From: Dillenia suffruticosa
Lineage: Eukaryota; Streptophyta; Magnoliopsida; Dilleniales; Dilleniaceae
Assembly (NCBI GenBank): GCA_033439265.1
Contig: JAVTVX010000031.1
Coordinates: 19,636,001 to 19,700,000 of the forward strand
Length of the DNA stretch: 64,000 nt
Direction: 5' to 3'
The translations under genes and the position numbers were made by a program. The notes under the pieces are model-generated. The model ran no database searches and was not told where the DNA came from. It saw nothing but the letters and a program-made list of their open reading frames with translations. This document shows positions 52,081 through 62,400 of this stretch, in pieces; the stretch's first letter is position 1; every line of letters begins with the position of its first letter.

Positions 52081-52425
52081 AGATACTGGCTCCCTCTCTG
52101 GCACCTCATTTTCTGGTCTTGGTCGCTGTTCTTAGTAGTTTGTAGATGGCAATATCGTTTGCTTTGAATTGGTCTTTATAAATCTTTGGCAATCAGTAAT
52201 AGTGGCTTGGTGGTCTTGGTTGGTAGTTTAAATTGCAATTCCCGTTCGAGATGTGAATACTGTCTTCTCTTTGGCTCCTCATTTTCGGGTCTTGGTCACA
52301 GTTCTTAGTAGTTTGTAGATGGCGATATTGTTTGTTTTGATTTAGTTTCTGCGAGTCTTGGACAATTACGAGTGATGATTTGATGGTCTTGTTTGGTAGT
52401 TTAACTAGCAATGCCCGTTTGAGAT
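52081..52425 (+). repeat. Tandem duplication of about 173 bp in PTOX intron 2
   Basis: Copy one starts at 52081 (AGATACTGGCTCCCTCTCTG) directly after the exon 2 donor. Copy two starts at 52254 (GAATACTGTCTTCTCTTTGG). Both contain TTCTTAGTAGTTTGTAGATG, TGGTCTT, GGTAGTTTAA and end near GAGATGT. Divergence between copies is roughly one site in six, so the duplication is old. Confidence 0.85.
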
Positions 52426-53972
52426 GTTATTTATTTATTTATTTCCTTATTGGAAAATGCATTTTGAAGTTGATACTCTTGAATGTTGTCTGGCCAAGAC
52501 CAATATAGGAGATTTGCTTTTAGAAGAAAAAAGTCACAAAGTTGATTTTCTCGCAATTGGATGATGTTATCGTGTAAATACAAATGTACAGTCTTGGTGG
52601 TTTTGAAGTTCATGGAGAATTAGCTTTTGAAATTCGCAAATCAGATATTTTTCTTGGGGGTGGGGTGGGGTTTGAAGTGAACAAGAAAGTCGCTGTATGG
52701 TTAATATTCATTGCAGCTTTCTTTTCTTTTCTTTTCTTTTCAGGATTCAGTGATTAAGGTACTTGATACTTTGCATCATGACTGTGACTATTCAAGGTTT
52801 TTTGTACTGGAAACCATAGCAGGGGTTCCTTATTTTGGTCAGTGCCTCAGTAACACTTGGTATTGGTGTTTTATGCTCCTCTTTGCCAACCACTCAAGAA
52901 GGACAAACATTGTTGCAAACCCTGTATTTTTTTTACTGAGCAATCATTTGGCAGCTTAAGGCCTAACGGATCCATATGCATATATCAAATCTAACAGTGG
53001 ATTCAGAGACTTGTTGAATGGCCCATCTTTACTGTTTTCAGCGTCTATGTTTGATAATCTTTTTGACTATTCTTGCTGTTTTCTATTAGGGCAGCCTTCA
53101 TTTCTGTCCTGCACATGTACGAGAGTTTTGGATGGTGAAGACGAGCAGATTATTTGCAAGTGCATTTTGCAGAAAGCTGGAATGAGATGCACCATTTACT
53201 TATCATGGAACTAAGCCTCTTTGAATATTATATACAATTTTCTTTTGTTGCCACAGTGGCTGTAGAAATCTTTCATTAAATGTTTGAGCCGGAAGAAATG
53301 TGATAGAAAGGAGTTTCATTGAGGCTGACATACAATGTTTAGATCAGTTGGAACTTGGAAGGATAATTGGAAGTACTATCTAGAGGAAACCTCAGAGAAG
53401 ATTTATTATGTAGCCATATAATGTTTTTCGGAGAACATCTTTGTATCATCTATCTCTACATGATCCAATTAGAAGTAAGTTTTTCTATGTCATTGGGTGC
53501 ACATGTTGCTCAGTGTTCCAAATTTTTATTTCAGGAATTGGGAGGAAATGTGTGGTGGTTTGACCGATTTCTTGCACAACATATTGCTATTGCCTACCAT
53601 ATTATGATGGTTTTGATGTATGCCATAAGCCCGAGAATGGCATGTTAGTATATCTGATCCTTCCAGTGTGACATATGAGCATGTGACACTAATATGGCTT
53701 TTCTTTGATGATTTGTTACTTCTGTCTAGCTAGTCCCGAAGGTGTGAAATTTTATAGTCGGTGAAGGTCTCAGGTTCACTTGGACTATGGCGGAGGATTT
53801 TATAGCATTAAACAATGTTGAAATTGGAAAATGTTTCTCCCAAATTGTCCTTATGGCCAATATGCTGGGAGTCCATTGATATATGTTGGCCTCGATATTG
53901 ACCTTGTCTTATTTTGGGTCCTTTTTCTATATTTTCTGTTGGTACAGATCACTTTTCGGAATGTGCGGAGAG

Positions 53973-55089
53973 TAGACATGGCCCGACCCGATTTGGGCCC
54001 GAAATCCTGTCCGGCTGGCCCCAAAAAAGCCTGGCCCTTGAACCGGCCTGTGCTACAGTAACCTGAACAGGCCGGAACCGGGTACTGTAGCGGCCGGGCC
54101 GGTTCACGGGATTTTGGAACCGTGAACCTGCCCGGCCGGTTCCAACGGCTATATCTCCCTCTTTTTTTATTTTTTTGAATTTTTTTCAATTTTACCCCTT
54201 CCAACAGTTGTAAAACGACTAGTTTTGAGATTATTTTGATCCATAAGGTCAAAAAATTTTCCTATAAATACCTTACACCCCATTTCCAAAATCTTCACAA
54301 CAAAATATCTTTCTTTCTCTCACATCTACATTCTCTCAATATTACTACATTCTCTCAATTTTTATTACTATTTCCATTATCATTTACTTTTCACAATTTT
54401 TTAAATTTTTTATACCATTTTCTATACTATTTCCACCAATTTTTACACAATTTCCATTATCATTTCCACCATTATCTTTATTAAACACATTATCATTTCC
54501 ATTATCCTTTTCACCATTTTTGTATTAAAAATTGGAAGGATGCATGAAAAATAATGCAAGAAATCATGAAGGTCTCGGAAGATGATGAATAAGAAGTAAA
54601 AGAAGAAGAAGAATAATAATAATAATAATAATAATAATATAACAAAAAAATCAAAATGATGTAAAAATCAAAATAATGTAACAAAAAAAATTAGTGGATT
54701 TTAAAATCCAATTGATGAGTTTGGTAGTGGACGTATACCGAATTCGGTGGAACCACTCTAAAAATTTTGTGCCTCTAATTTTTAATTTATTTTTTTATAA
54801 AATATGAATTAAAAAAATAAAATGAATAAATAAATCATTACAAGAAAATAAAAAACAAAACAACAACAAAATTAAAAAAAAATGGAGTTACAAAAAATAA
54901 AATAGAATTAAAAAATAGAGTTACAAAAAAAAGAGTTAAAAAATGGCCAAAAAAAGGCCGAACTGGGCCCGGCCAGGTGTGAACCGGCCCAGCAGTTCCG
55001 GTATAGCGGGCCGGGCCTAGGAACCGCAGCCAGCCTGGCCCACGCCCTTGGACCGGCCCGAGCCCGACCCGGGCCCTGTTTCAACACTA
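53973..55089. mobile_element. hAT-type non-autonomous DNA transposon inside a PTOX exon
   Basis: The 1117-bp element starts TAGACATGGCCCGACCCG. Its other end, read in reverse, starts TAGTGTTGAAACAGGGCCCG and continues GGTCGGGC, giving imperfect GC-rich inverted ends (GGCC/CCGG repeats at 53979-54150 and 54950-55080). Flanks are GCGGAGAG (53965-53972) and GTGGAGAG (55090-55097), an 8-bp duplication with one change, the length typical of hAT. The interior is AT-rich, with CCTATAAATACCTTACA and an (AAT)n run, and has no transposase frame. This looks like an internally deleted hAT. The insertion splits the PTOX exon encoding HFSECxESHAF. Confidence 0.85.
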
Positions 55090-56830
55090 GTGGAGAGCCA
55101 TGCATTTTGAACTTATGACAAATTCATCAAAGCTATTGGGGTAGGGCTATTCATACATGGCTGCAACAATGTAATGAGAACTTAAATTCATCACTATTTT
55201 AAGTTGTATATCATATATCATGGTTTATTCCCCGAGGATTATTTTTATCTGTTGTGCTAGTTGAATCTCCTTTTCTGACTTGTAAACCCAACTCCATAAA
55301 TTCTGATATGTCATCATTAAGAGCATATGGTTATATCTTTACTTCATAGAGGAGTTGAAAAAGTTGCCAGCTCCAGAGGTTGCTGTAAAGTATTGCACCG
55401 AGGGTGACTTGTACTTGTTTGTTGAGGTATCTTATTCTTCATCACTCTTTTTCTTTGAGATGACAGCTGCTTTACACTATTTTTCTGCACATCTGTTTAG
55501 ATGAATACCAAACGTCAAGAGCTCCACATTCTCGGAAGCCAAATATCAGGAAGACGAGTATTCTGACTTTTGTGACTAGATTCAGTTCTTGTTTCTGTGT
55601 GAGATATTCAGGGAAGTGGTTTAATCTCTCTATTATTTTATGCCGCGCTTATTTCGGAGTTAAGGTTCTCTTTTGCATGTGATGGGATGAGTGATAAGTT
55701 ACACGAAGTATAAAGATTTATGAACATGCAAGGATTGGTGTGGGCTGTGAGGAGCCATTTTAATGGATCGTGATGGTTCCTTCTAGGACATCCACTATCC
55801 GGTAGAGGCCCTATTGGTAATGGCCAAAGAGGGTAGCAAACACCGGTAGCCTCTCTGTGCCCCTTTTACTTGGCTAAAAAAAAAAAAGTAAATAAATGAA
55901 TAAAGAATAAGCTGACCTTGACAACAAGTAGTGTATAGTGCTCACTAGTCGCAAGTTGAATGTCATTAAACGGACAGCAAGAAAAATAAATTGACTCTGG
56001 GAAGCAGGTGGCCCAGACGATTTTTCCCGCAGTAAATCTCAGCATGAAGAGCTTCACTTATCTTCCTATCCTATGAAAATCATATGGGCTCCAGCTTAAG
56101 CTGGCTTAGCATTGATAGAGATTCCACGTTTGGAGTTAATAACAACCAACTGGAGTGATAAGGATAGGAGAGATAAGGTTGTTAGGAGTAATAAGGAAGC
56201 TGATCAAGTTATGGTGATCATTCCTAATATAGCGGATCATGAAAGTAATTTAAGGGGTTGTATTGGGACTCAATCATGTCAAAATGGTAAGTCAATAAAA
56301 GAGCATTCATTTCCATCATTTAAGTAAGGTGATAGCACAGAAGTAGGGATTGATTGATTCAAATCTTATCTTTTCATTCATTGTATGATTCTTTTATATA
56401 ACAATATCTATAAATATAATAAAATTTGAACTCTCTTCTCACATTAAAAAGAGAAATTATATTCTCAAAATTTTATTCGGTTTCAGTTTTTATTTACTGT
56501 TGGGACCTTGGTTTCATGCTTGAGTGGCTACGAAGAGATTTAGAATTCTTTTCAGTTACTGTTTCTATTGAGACAGGTAGAACATTAGACATGTTATGCA
56601 TTTAGCTTATCATCATGTGCGCCATGTTTTGCAGAGAATTTGTAGGACGTGTTCCTGAACATCAGAGATGATGAAGCTGAGCATTGCAAGACGATGAGAG
56701 CCTGTCAGACGCGTGGAAACTTGCGTTCTCCTCACCCGGTTGATGCCCCTGAAGCAGAGTCTGGTGTGCTGTATCTCAAGCAGATTGTGAGGGTATCGTT
56801 GATTGGATAAAGAAGTCTGTGACAAACTAA

Positions 56831-59234
56831 AGAAGAGCAATATTATATCTACCATAGGAGTTACCAAAAAATTTCCACGATTAATTTTGTAATCAAGAAA
56901 ACAAAATTCTCCACAAGTAAACCTTTAGATGTCTAATGGGGGGTTTTTAGAATTGACATTCATTCACTAAAGGTGAAAACAAGCATAGCTTCTCTCTTTG
57001 GCTAATTGAAATGAAAGGGTGGCGAAGCAACAAGAATTCCTATCGGATGTCCCCGAAGGGACCAACAAGTATTCCTATTCGCTGAGCTATCCCATGCCCA
57101 TTGTGGAGTTACGTGGCAAATCCGTCACTATAGCTCTATTCATTAATTAGACACAAAACCTTTTATTAGTTTGGAAGGTTTAGGGCAATACTTTTTCTCC
57201 GATTTCCCATGGAGTCGTAGTTAGATGTATTGTCCTGACAAAATTGCTTGGAATTTTAACTTTGTGGGGGCCATGTTTTTTGAATAGACCATGGGTCGGT
57301 GTTTTTTTTTAAAATATATTAATATTCAGAATCATATTTGAATTAATCTGATTTTAATATTATCAGGTTTAATTTATAAAAAATTTATAAATTTTATTTT
57401 TTATTTTTAAATTTTAAATTTGATATTTAATTAAATGATTTAATATTTTTATTTATTAAATCGATGATTATCGGTTGACAGCGGGTTGTCTTTAATTGTA
57501 ATCGTAATGGAGAGAGAACATGAACTTTCATTTATACTCCACTTAAGACGTTTTCAATTGAAAGGTACAATAGCGAGAATGACCAAGGGAGAGTTATTGT
57601 GTGCTCATATACAAGGCGTGCAAATCTTAATGCGGCTATTCAATGCGTGACCATAGGTAGTTGCGACCGCAAAGACAACGTAAACAACTTTAATTCATCA
57701 ATTCATGATGATGCATACATAATTTACATGACAAACTTTGATGGCATGCATAATATGCACACAACAAAACTGAAAATGAAATGACGAAATACGACCAAAA
57801 AAAGAACTAAAAACAAAGATTGTAATTCTTATAGAGTAATAACATTTTAACTTTTTGTGTTATTTTTAAATTTTTACGGTATTTTATTAATTTATAATCA
57901 ATATCCTATTCTACTAAAACGACTCTTTATTGATATTTGATATTTTTATTGTATTTGTTGAGACTGGTAATAAGTATACATTCAGTTTCTTCCCTTAAAT
58001 TTTTTTAAGTTGAATGGTTTTATAAGTGAACAACAACTTAGACGATGTGATTTGATCAACCTATTATTTGAATTCAAATAACAACAAGAGTGGCCGAGCT
58101 GGTGAAGGAAAATGATAGCTTATGGTAGAGAGGGAATAGGGATTCTCAAATTACCATAATTAGGAGAAGATAATGGTTGGGAGTTTGCTCTTGAAAGGGA
58201 AAGACTTTTAAATAAAGACAAGAAATATGGTGGGAAGAGACCTTTCCATCATTTAGATGCATAATTGAAGATTAAGAAACAATATAAAAATGACATGTTT
58301 TCTAAGATTTTTTATAAGGTTAAATTTGTCTTTGTCGTTGGATTTTTATTTTTTAATCACTTTGCATTTAAAACTAGTAAAGAATTTTTTGTAATTTCTA
58401 ATAAATGAAAATTTGTGAGAATATTAAGATGAGATTTCATGAGAATTGATTATAAAAGAAAATAACTTCCCCCCTTTTTACCTCTTGTTTGGTTAGAGCG
58501 GATTATTGTTTGATTAGATAAAATTGCACGATAACATTATGGTTAAGTATTTATTGTGATAAATTATCGGTTTATTGATTAAATTTAATTCAAAATAGAC
58601 TGAATATTTAAGGGATAAAACTCATTTAATACCTGTTTAAAAGGTACTGGTGTCTAATGACCGAATCAATTAAACAATAATATATGTTAAAGTTTGAAAT
58701 CACTGTTAAGAAAAATCAAGATCATTATATATAATCGTTGAAAATATTGTAAAATATATGGAATGCTTTAAAATATATATAATAAATGAGATAAAATTAT
58801 TTTAAAAAAGAAAACATTTTAGATATAAAAATTTTAATTATATATTGAAACATAAGTTCTTTAATATTCATCGAATTAAATGCAGTCGCAGGCAAGATTA
58901 AGAATAAAAGACGTCATCCGATCAGTAAATTTCTCACTCTCAAAAAAATATATATTTATTTTATTTTATTTTATTTATCTTATTTTGTAAAACCAAAATT
59001 CATAAAATTTGTACCCACACAAAAACCAACAGGTAGTTAATGGGAAGATGACAATTGGGAAGAAATCAACGGTACGACGTCGTTCCACGTTGGTTGGGTT
59101 TTTTTCCCACACTATAACCAAAAATAAAATCAATTGCTCTAAAAGCTTTCTTTGCAAAAAACGAATCCAAAAATCGCCCGCCCAACGTGGTCCGTTTTCG
59201 CCCTCACAAAATCTCTCTCTCCCTCTCCCTCTCC

Positions 59235-59278
<44 letters not shown>

Positions 59279-59426
59279 CAGTGTTTCTGTCTAACCACAA
59301 CGTTTCTTCTGATTTCTCTACACAAAATCCCTGTCTCTCTCTCTCCTCGCTGTTTCTCTCTAACCACAACGTTTCTTCCAATTTCTCTACGCAAAATCAC
59401 AGGGGGGGAGAGAGAGAGAGAGAGAG
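56831..59426. other. Intergenic region between the PTOX pseudogene and COP1
   Basis: No gene was recognised; a SINE-like copy lies at 57302-57480. The final 250 bp form the COP1 leader, with a long CT repeat (about 59231-59275), a repeated CACAACGTTTCTTC motif near 59296 and 59365, and a GA repeat touching the ATG. Confidence 0.5.
57302..57480 (-). mobile_element. SINE-like repeat, family A copy
   Basis: A reverse copy with ATTCAGAATCATATTTGAAT, TTAATCTGATTTTAATATTA, ATTTATTAAATCGATGATTA at the head and a T run at its start on the plus strand. Like the other old copies it has drifted toward A and T. Confidence 0.5.
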
Positions 59427-62400
59427 ATGGGAGATAGTTCAATGGGAGTACTAGTCCCGTCGGTGAAAACCGAGCCTAGAACTTTCTCGACCGGGGCTAC
59501 GTCATCAGAAGCCACAGCGGCTCCAGAACAACATCCGCCGGCTCCGGCGGTTCAACCATCAGCAGCGCTCCAACTTCCGCCGCCGGAAACAGAAAAAACA
59601 GTCTCTGCCGCCGTAGAAAAGGCGGCGATTGAGCTTGATAAAGACTTACTCTGTCCGATTTGCATGGAAATCATCAAAGACGCGTTCTTGACAGCTTGTG
59701 GACATAGCTTTTGCTACATGTGCATTGTGACTCATCTTCGGAACAAGAATGATTGCCCTTGCTGTTCTCGTCATCTCACTATCAGTAATCTTTACCCTAA
59801 TTTCCTTCTCAATAAGGTCAATTTCGTAAATTTTTGCTTCTTCTTTCTTCAGTTCCCTAGATCAGTTTTAGCAGTTGAGTTTTGATGTGAAAATTTCCGT
59901 TAGGTGATGTTTTTCTCTTTCTTGAGTTCATAGAGCAGTTTTGGTAGTGAATTTGTTGTGAAGATTGCGTTTATGTGCATCTGATTGTTATGTAATTTCA
60001 CAATTTGAGTAACTTTTTTATGAGCAAGAAAAGTGCCAAAATCAAATTCGGCGTGTTTGTTAATGACCAATGAAGTTATACCACTACTGGTTTCACAGTG
60101 GATTTCTTGTGAAAACCCTGAAATTCAAGCGAGCGGTCACTGAAACTGAGTGGTATAAGCTCTTATTTCATGACGATTAAGTTTAGGGTCCATGCATCGC
60201 TCCCCAAAAAAGGTCTTTGCCCTTCTTTTTTTTTTTTTTAAAAAAAAGGATGATTTTTACGGATGCCAATAAAATCACCCCACATCAGAGATATGTATTA
60301 TTTTATTTGAGTGTTACTCAATTTTTGGTCACCTATTATTGCTTTTAAACGAAAAGCTCTGTGCTGTGACGAATTTCTCGGTTTTGATGAGGTTATGGGA
60401 TGTGATTGAGTAGGGTTTTTTTTTTTTATTTTTTTTTTGAAAAAGGTTTCCATTAATGGGAGTCACATTTCTATTTTTGGTTACTCCAGAATTGGGGTTT
60501 ACAAATACATCGTGGTGTGTGGTGTTATCGGGGGATCAGTTAGTCAAAAAATGTTATGGAATCTCAATTAAATAATGTGTGATGTTATTGTTGATGTGGA
60601 TCTATGAGAGGACCCAACACCATTTTTAATATAGAATAGTGACGTAGCCACCTTAAAAACTTGCATGGTGCTGCGTAGCCTACTTTTTAATCAGTACTTA
60701 GCTTATGACTTTTTTGGTTAATTAATTTTTTTTTCCCTTGTATTGAATGATTATGAAGTTCTCTCCTTTTGCTTTTTATTTTGGTGAGTGTTTGTGACGC
60801 ATCAAATTGTCATTTTGTTCTATGACTGGAACTGCCTAGCTGTTGATTCATTTTGTTCTATGGCTGGTGTCATGGTTTTTTTTTTTAATAATTAATACCT
60901 GTGTAAGTGACTTCTTTTTGTTTTTTTCCATGATTGATAGAAAACAGAAACAGTTGGTTTCGGGAAATGATTTTTGAAGGAAATGTGAATATGAATGATA
61001 CCAATTCATTTAATGCCCTATCAAGCAAATATTAAATTACCAGTATAGTAACTGAAGCATTCATAGACATCGAGACTTAATAATGCTGAAATATTTTTTG
61101 TTTGATACATAGAGAGGCTCGAACTCGAGACCTCTAAGGGAAGGGGACGGTGCTAGTTATCTCATTGACAATAATGCTGAAAGATTGCAAGGAGAATTAA
61201 ATAAAGGGTATTTATTGATTGAGATGCACGAGATTGGTAACAAGTATCTGGTGCTGCAATTACCATTTTTTTTCCTCTTGAGGAAAATCTAGACCCAGGG
61301 AACAAAATTTTTTTCAATAGGGCCTCTAGACGTCCTTTTATGGCACAAGTCAACTTTGATTCTAGGATTTTCCCTTAATGCTTCCTGGTAGAAAGATACC
61401 TTTTATTGCAAAAACTGATAATTCATAAGGCAGAGAGGAAAGCTCATTCTAAGTTCCTTGCTGAACTCTCAATTATAGGTAATTGTTGAGTATGAAATAA
61501 TGAAGTTTGGCTTACTTAAGTGTGTTATATGGTCTTTATATGTGAACTTAGCATCATATGCTGAATTTAAAAACTGTGAGTTGCAGTGCAGTAATGCCAT
61601 TTCTTGTCTAATATGTAGCTTCTGAAAAAAACTTCAGCATGCCGGATAGCAAAAACGGCAACACCGTTTGAACAACTTCGCCAGGCATTACAGCAGGTCA
61701 GTCAATTAAGATTGAATATGAGTGCTTAAAACGCATCATTGCATTGCCTGTAGTGATCTTTGTTTATAAGTTCTCATGCCATTCTAATGGGAAGACTACT
61801 TGTGGAAAAGTTTGTTCCTTTATGTTGTTTCGTTGATAGATTATAGTTTTTCTCATACTTCAAACCAGAGCTATTTATGTGAATCTTTCTCAATCTCTTG
61901 GTGATTTTTATCACAATTTCTGCCATCTTTATTTAGAGTCTATGAAATACCTTTACTGGCTGGGGTAAATCCTTGTTTGGAAAGAAATTAATTCCCAGAC
62001 TAAGATGGAGATCTAGGAACTGCTGTAGATTGACATTGCCATAAAATAAGATGATACACTTTGATGTTCTATTACCCCTTCCCCAAATTTACCTTGGACC
62101 TCCTTTTCTTTTATTGGGAAAAGGCACTTACAGTTTGTTGCTTGTTTCTGCCAGTAAATATTTTTCACCAACATATGTTTCTACAATCTACTATTTCTGG
62201 GGAAAAAAGGTTATCAATCACTTGTCCCGAGTTTAATTCGTACTTGTGATCCTTAGACAGGGTTGTGAAGTTTCAGTTAAGGAACTAGATGGCCTACTGT
62301 CTCTCATTGCGGAGAAGAAGAGGAGAATGGAGCAAGAGGAGGCTGAGACAAATATGCAGATTCTGCTTGACTTCTTGAACTGCCTAAGGAAACAAAAGCT

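Larger units (their letters stand above)
51248..56830 (+). pseudogene. PTOX: Plastid terminal oxidase (PTOX/IMMUTANS) pseudogene
   Basis: PTOX is the di-iron plastoquinol oxidase of thylakoids needed for carotenoid desaturation. Exon relics run from 51248-51439 (Ser-rich transit peptide) through 51894-52078, 52744-52837 (DSVIKVLDTLHH, RFFVLETIAGVPYF), 53095-53210 (WNEMHHLLIMEE), 53535-53643 (LGGNVWWFDRFLAQHIAIAY), 53948-55140 (HFSEC..ESHAF, split by a hAT-like element), about 55350-55420 (EELKKLPAPEVAVKY) and 55501-55548 to 56635-56830 (IRDDEAEHCKTMRACQT). Lesions seen: a frameshift in exon 1 leading to a TAG at about 51419; two bases lost in exon 2 where EEKVVV is expected; TGG to TGA at 53136-53138; the exon 4 donor GT changed to CT at 53211; doubtful donors after the later exons; a TAG at 56643-56645 replacing the Tyr of NLYDVF; and a frameshift near the end. 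Introns are kept, so it is a decayed duplicate. Confidence 0.92.

Noticed and set aside
53851-54252. 133-codon minus-strand frame rich in Arg, Pro and Gly.
   Set aside because: It lies across the GC-rich end of the hAT element and part of a PTOX exon; it is a by-product of the GGCC/CCGG repeats.
54236-54484. 82-codon frame rich in Phe, His and Tyr.
   Set aside because: Low-complexity pyrimidine-rich interior of the hAT element; no transposase motifs.
55790-55875. Possible SINE or retroposed end before an A11 run in a PTOX intron.
   Set aside because: An A-rich end is present, but no box A or B and no target duplication were found.
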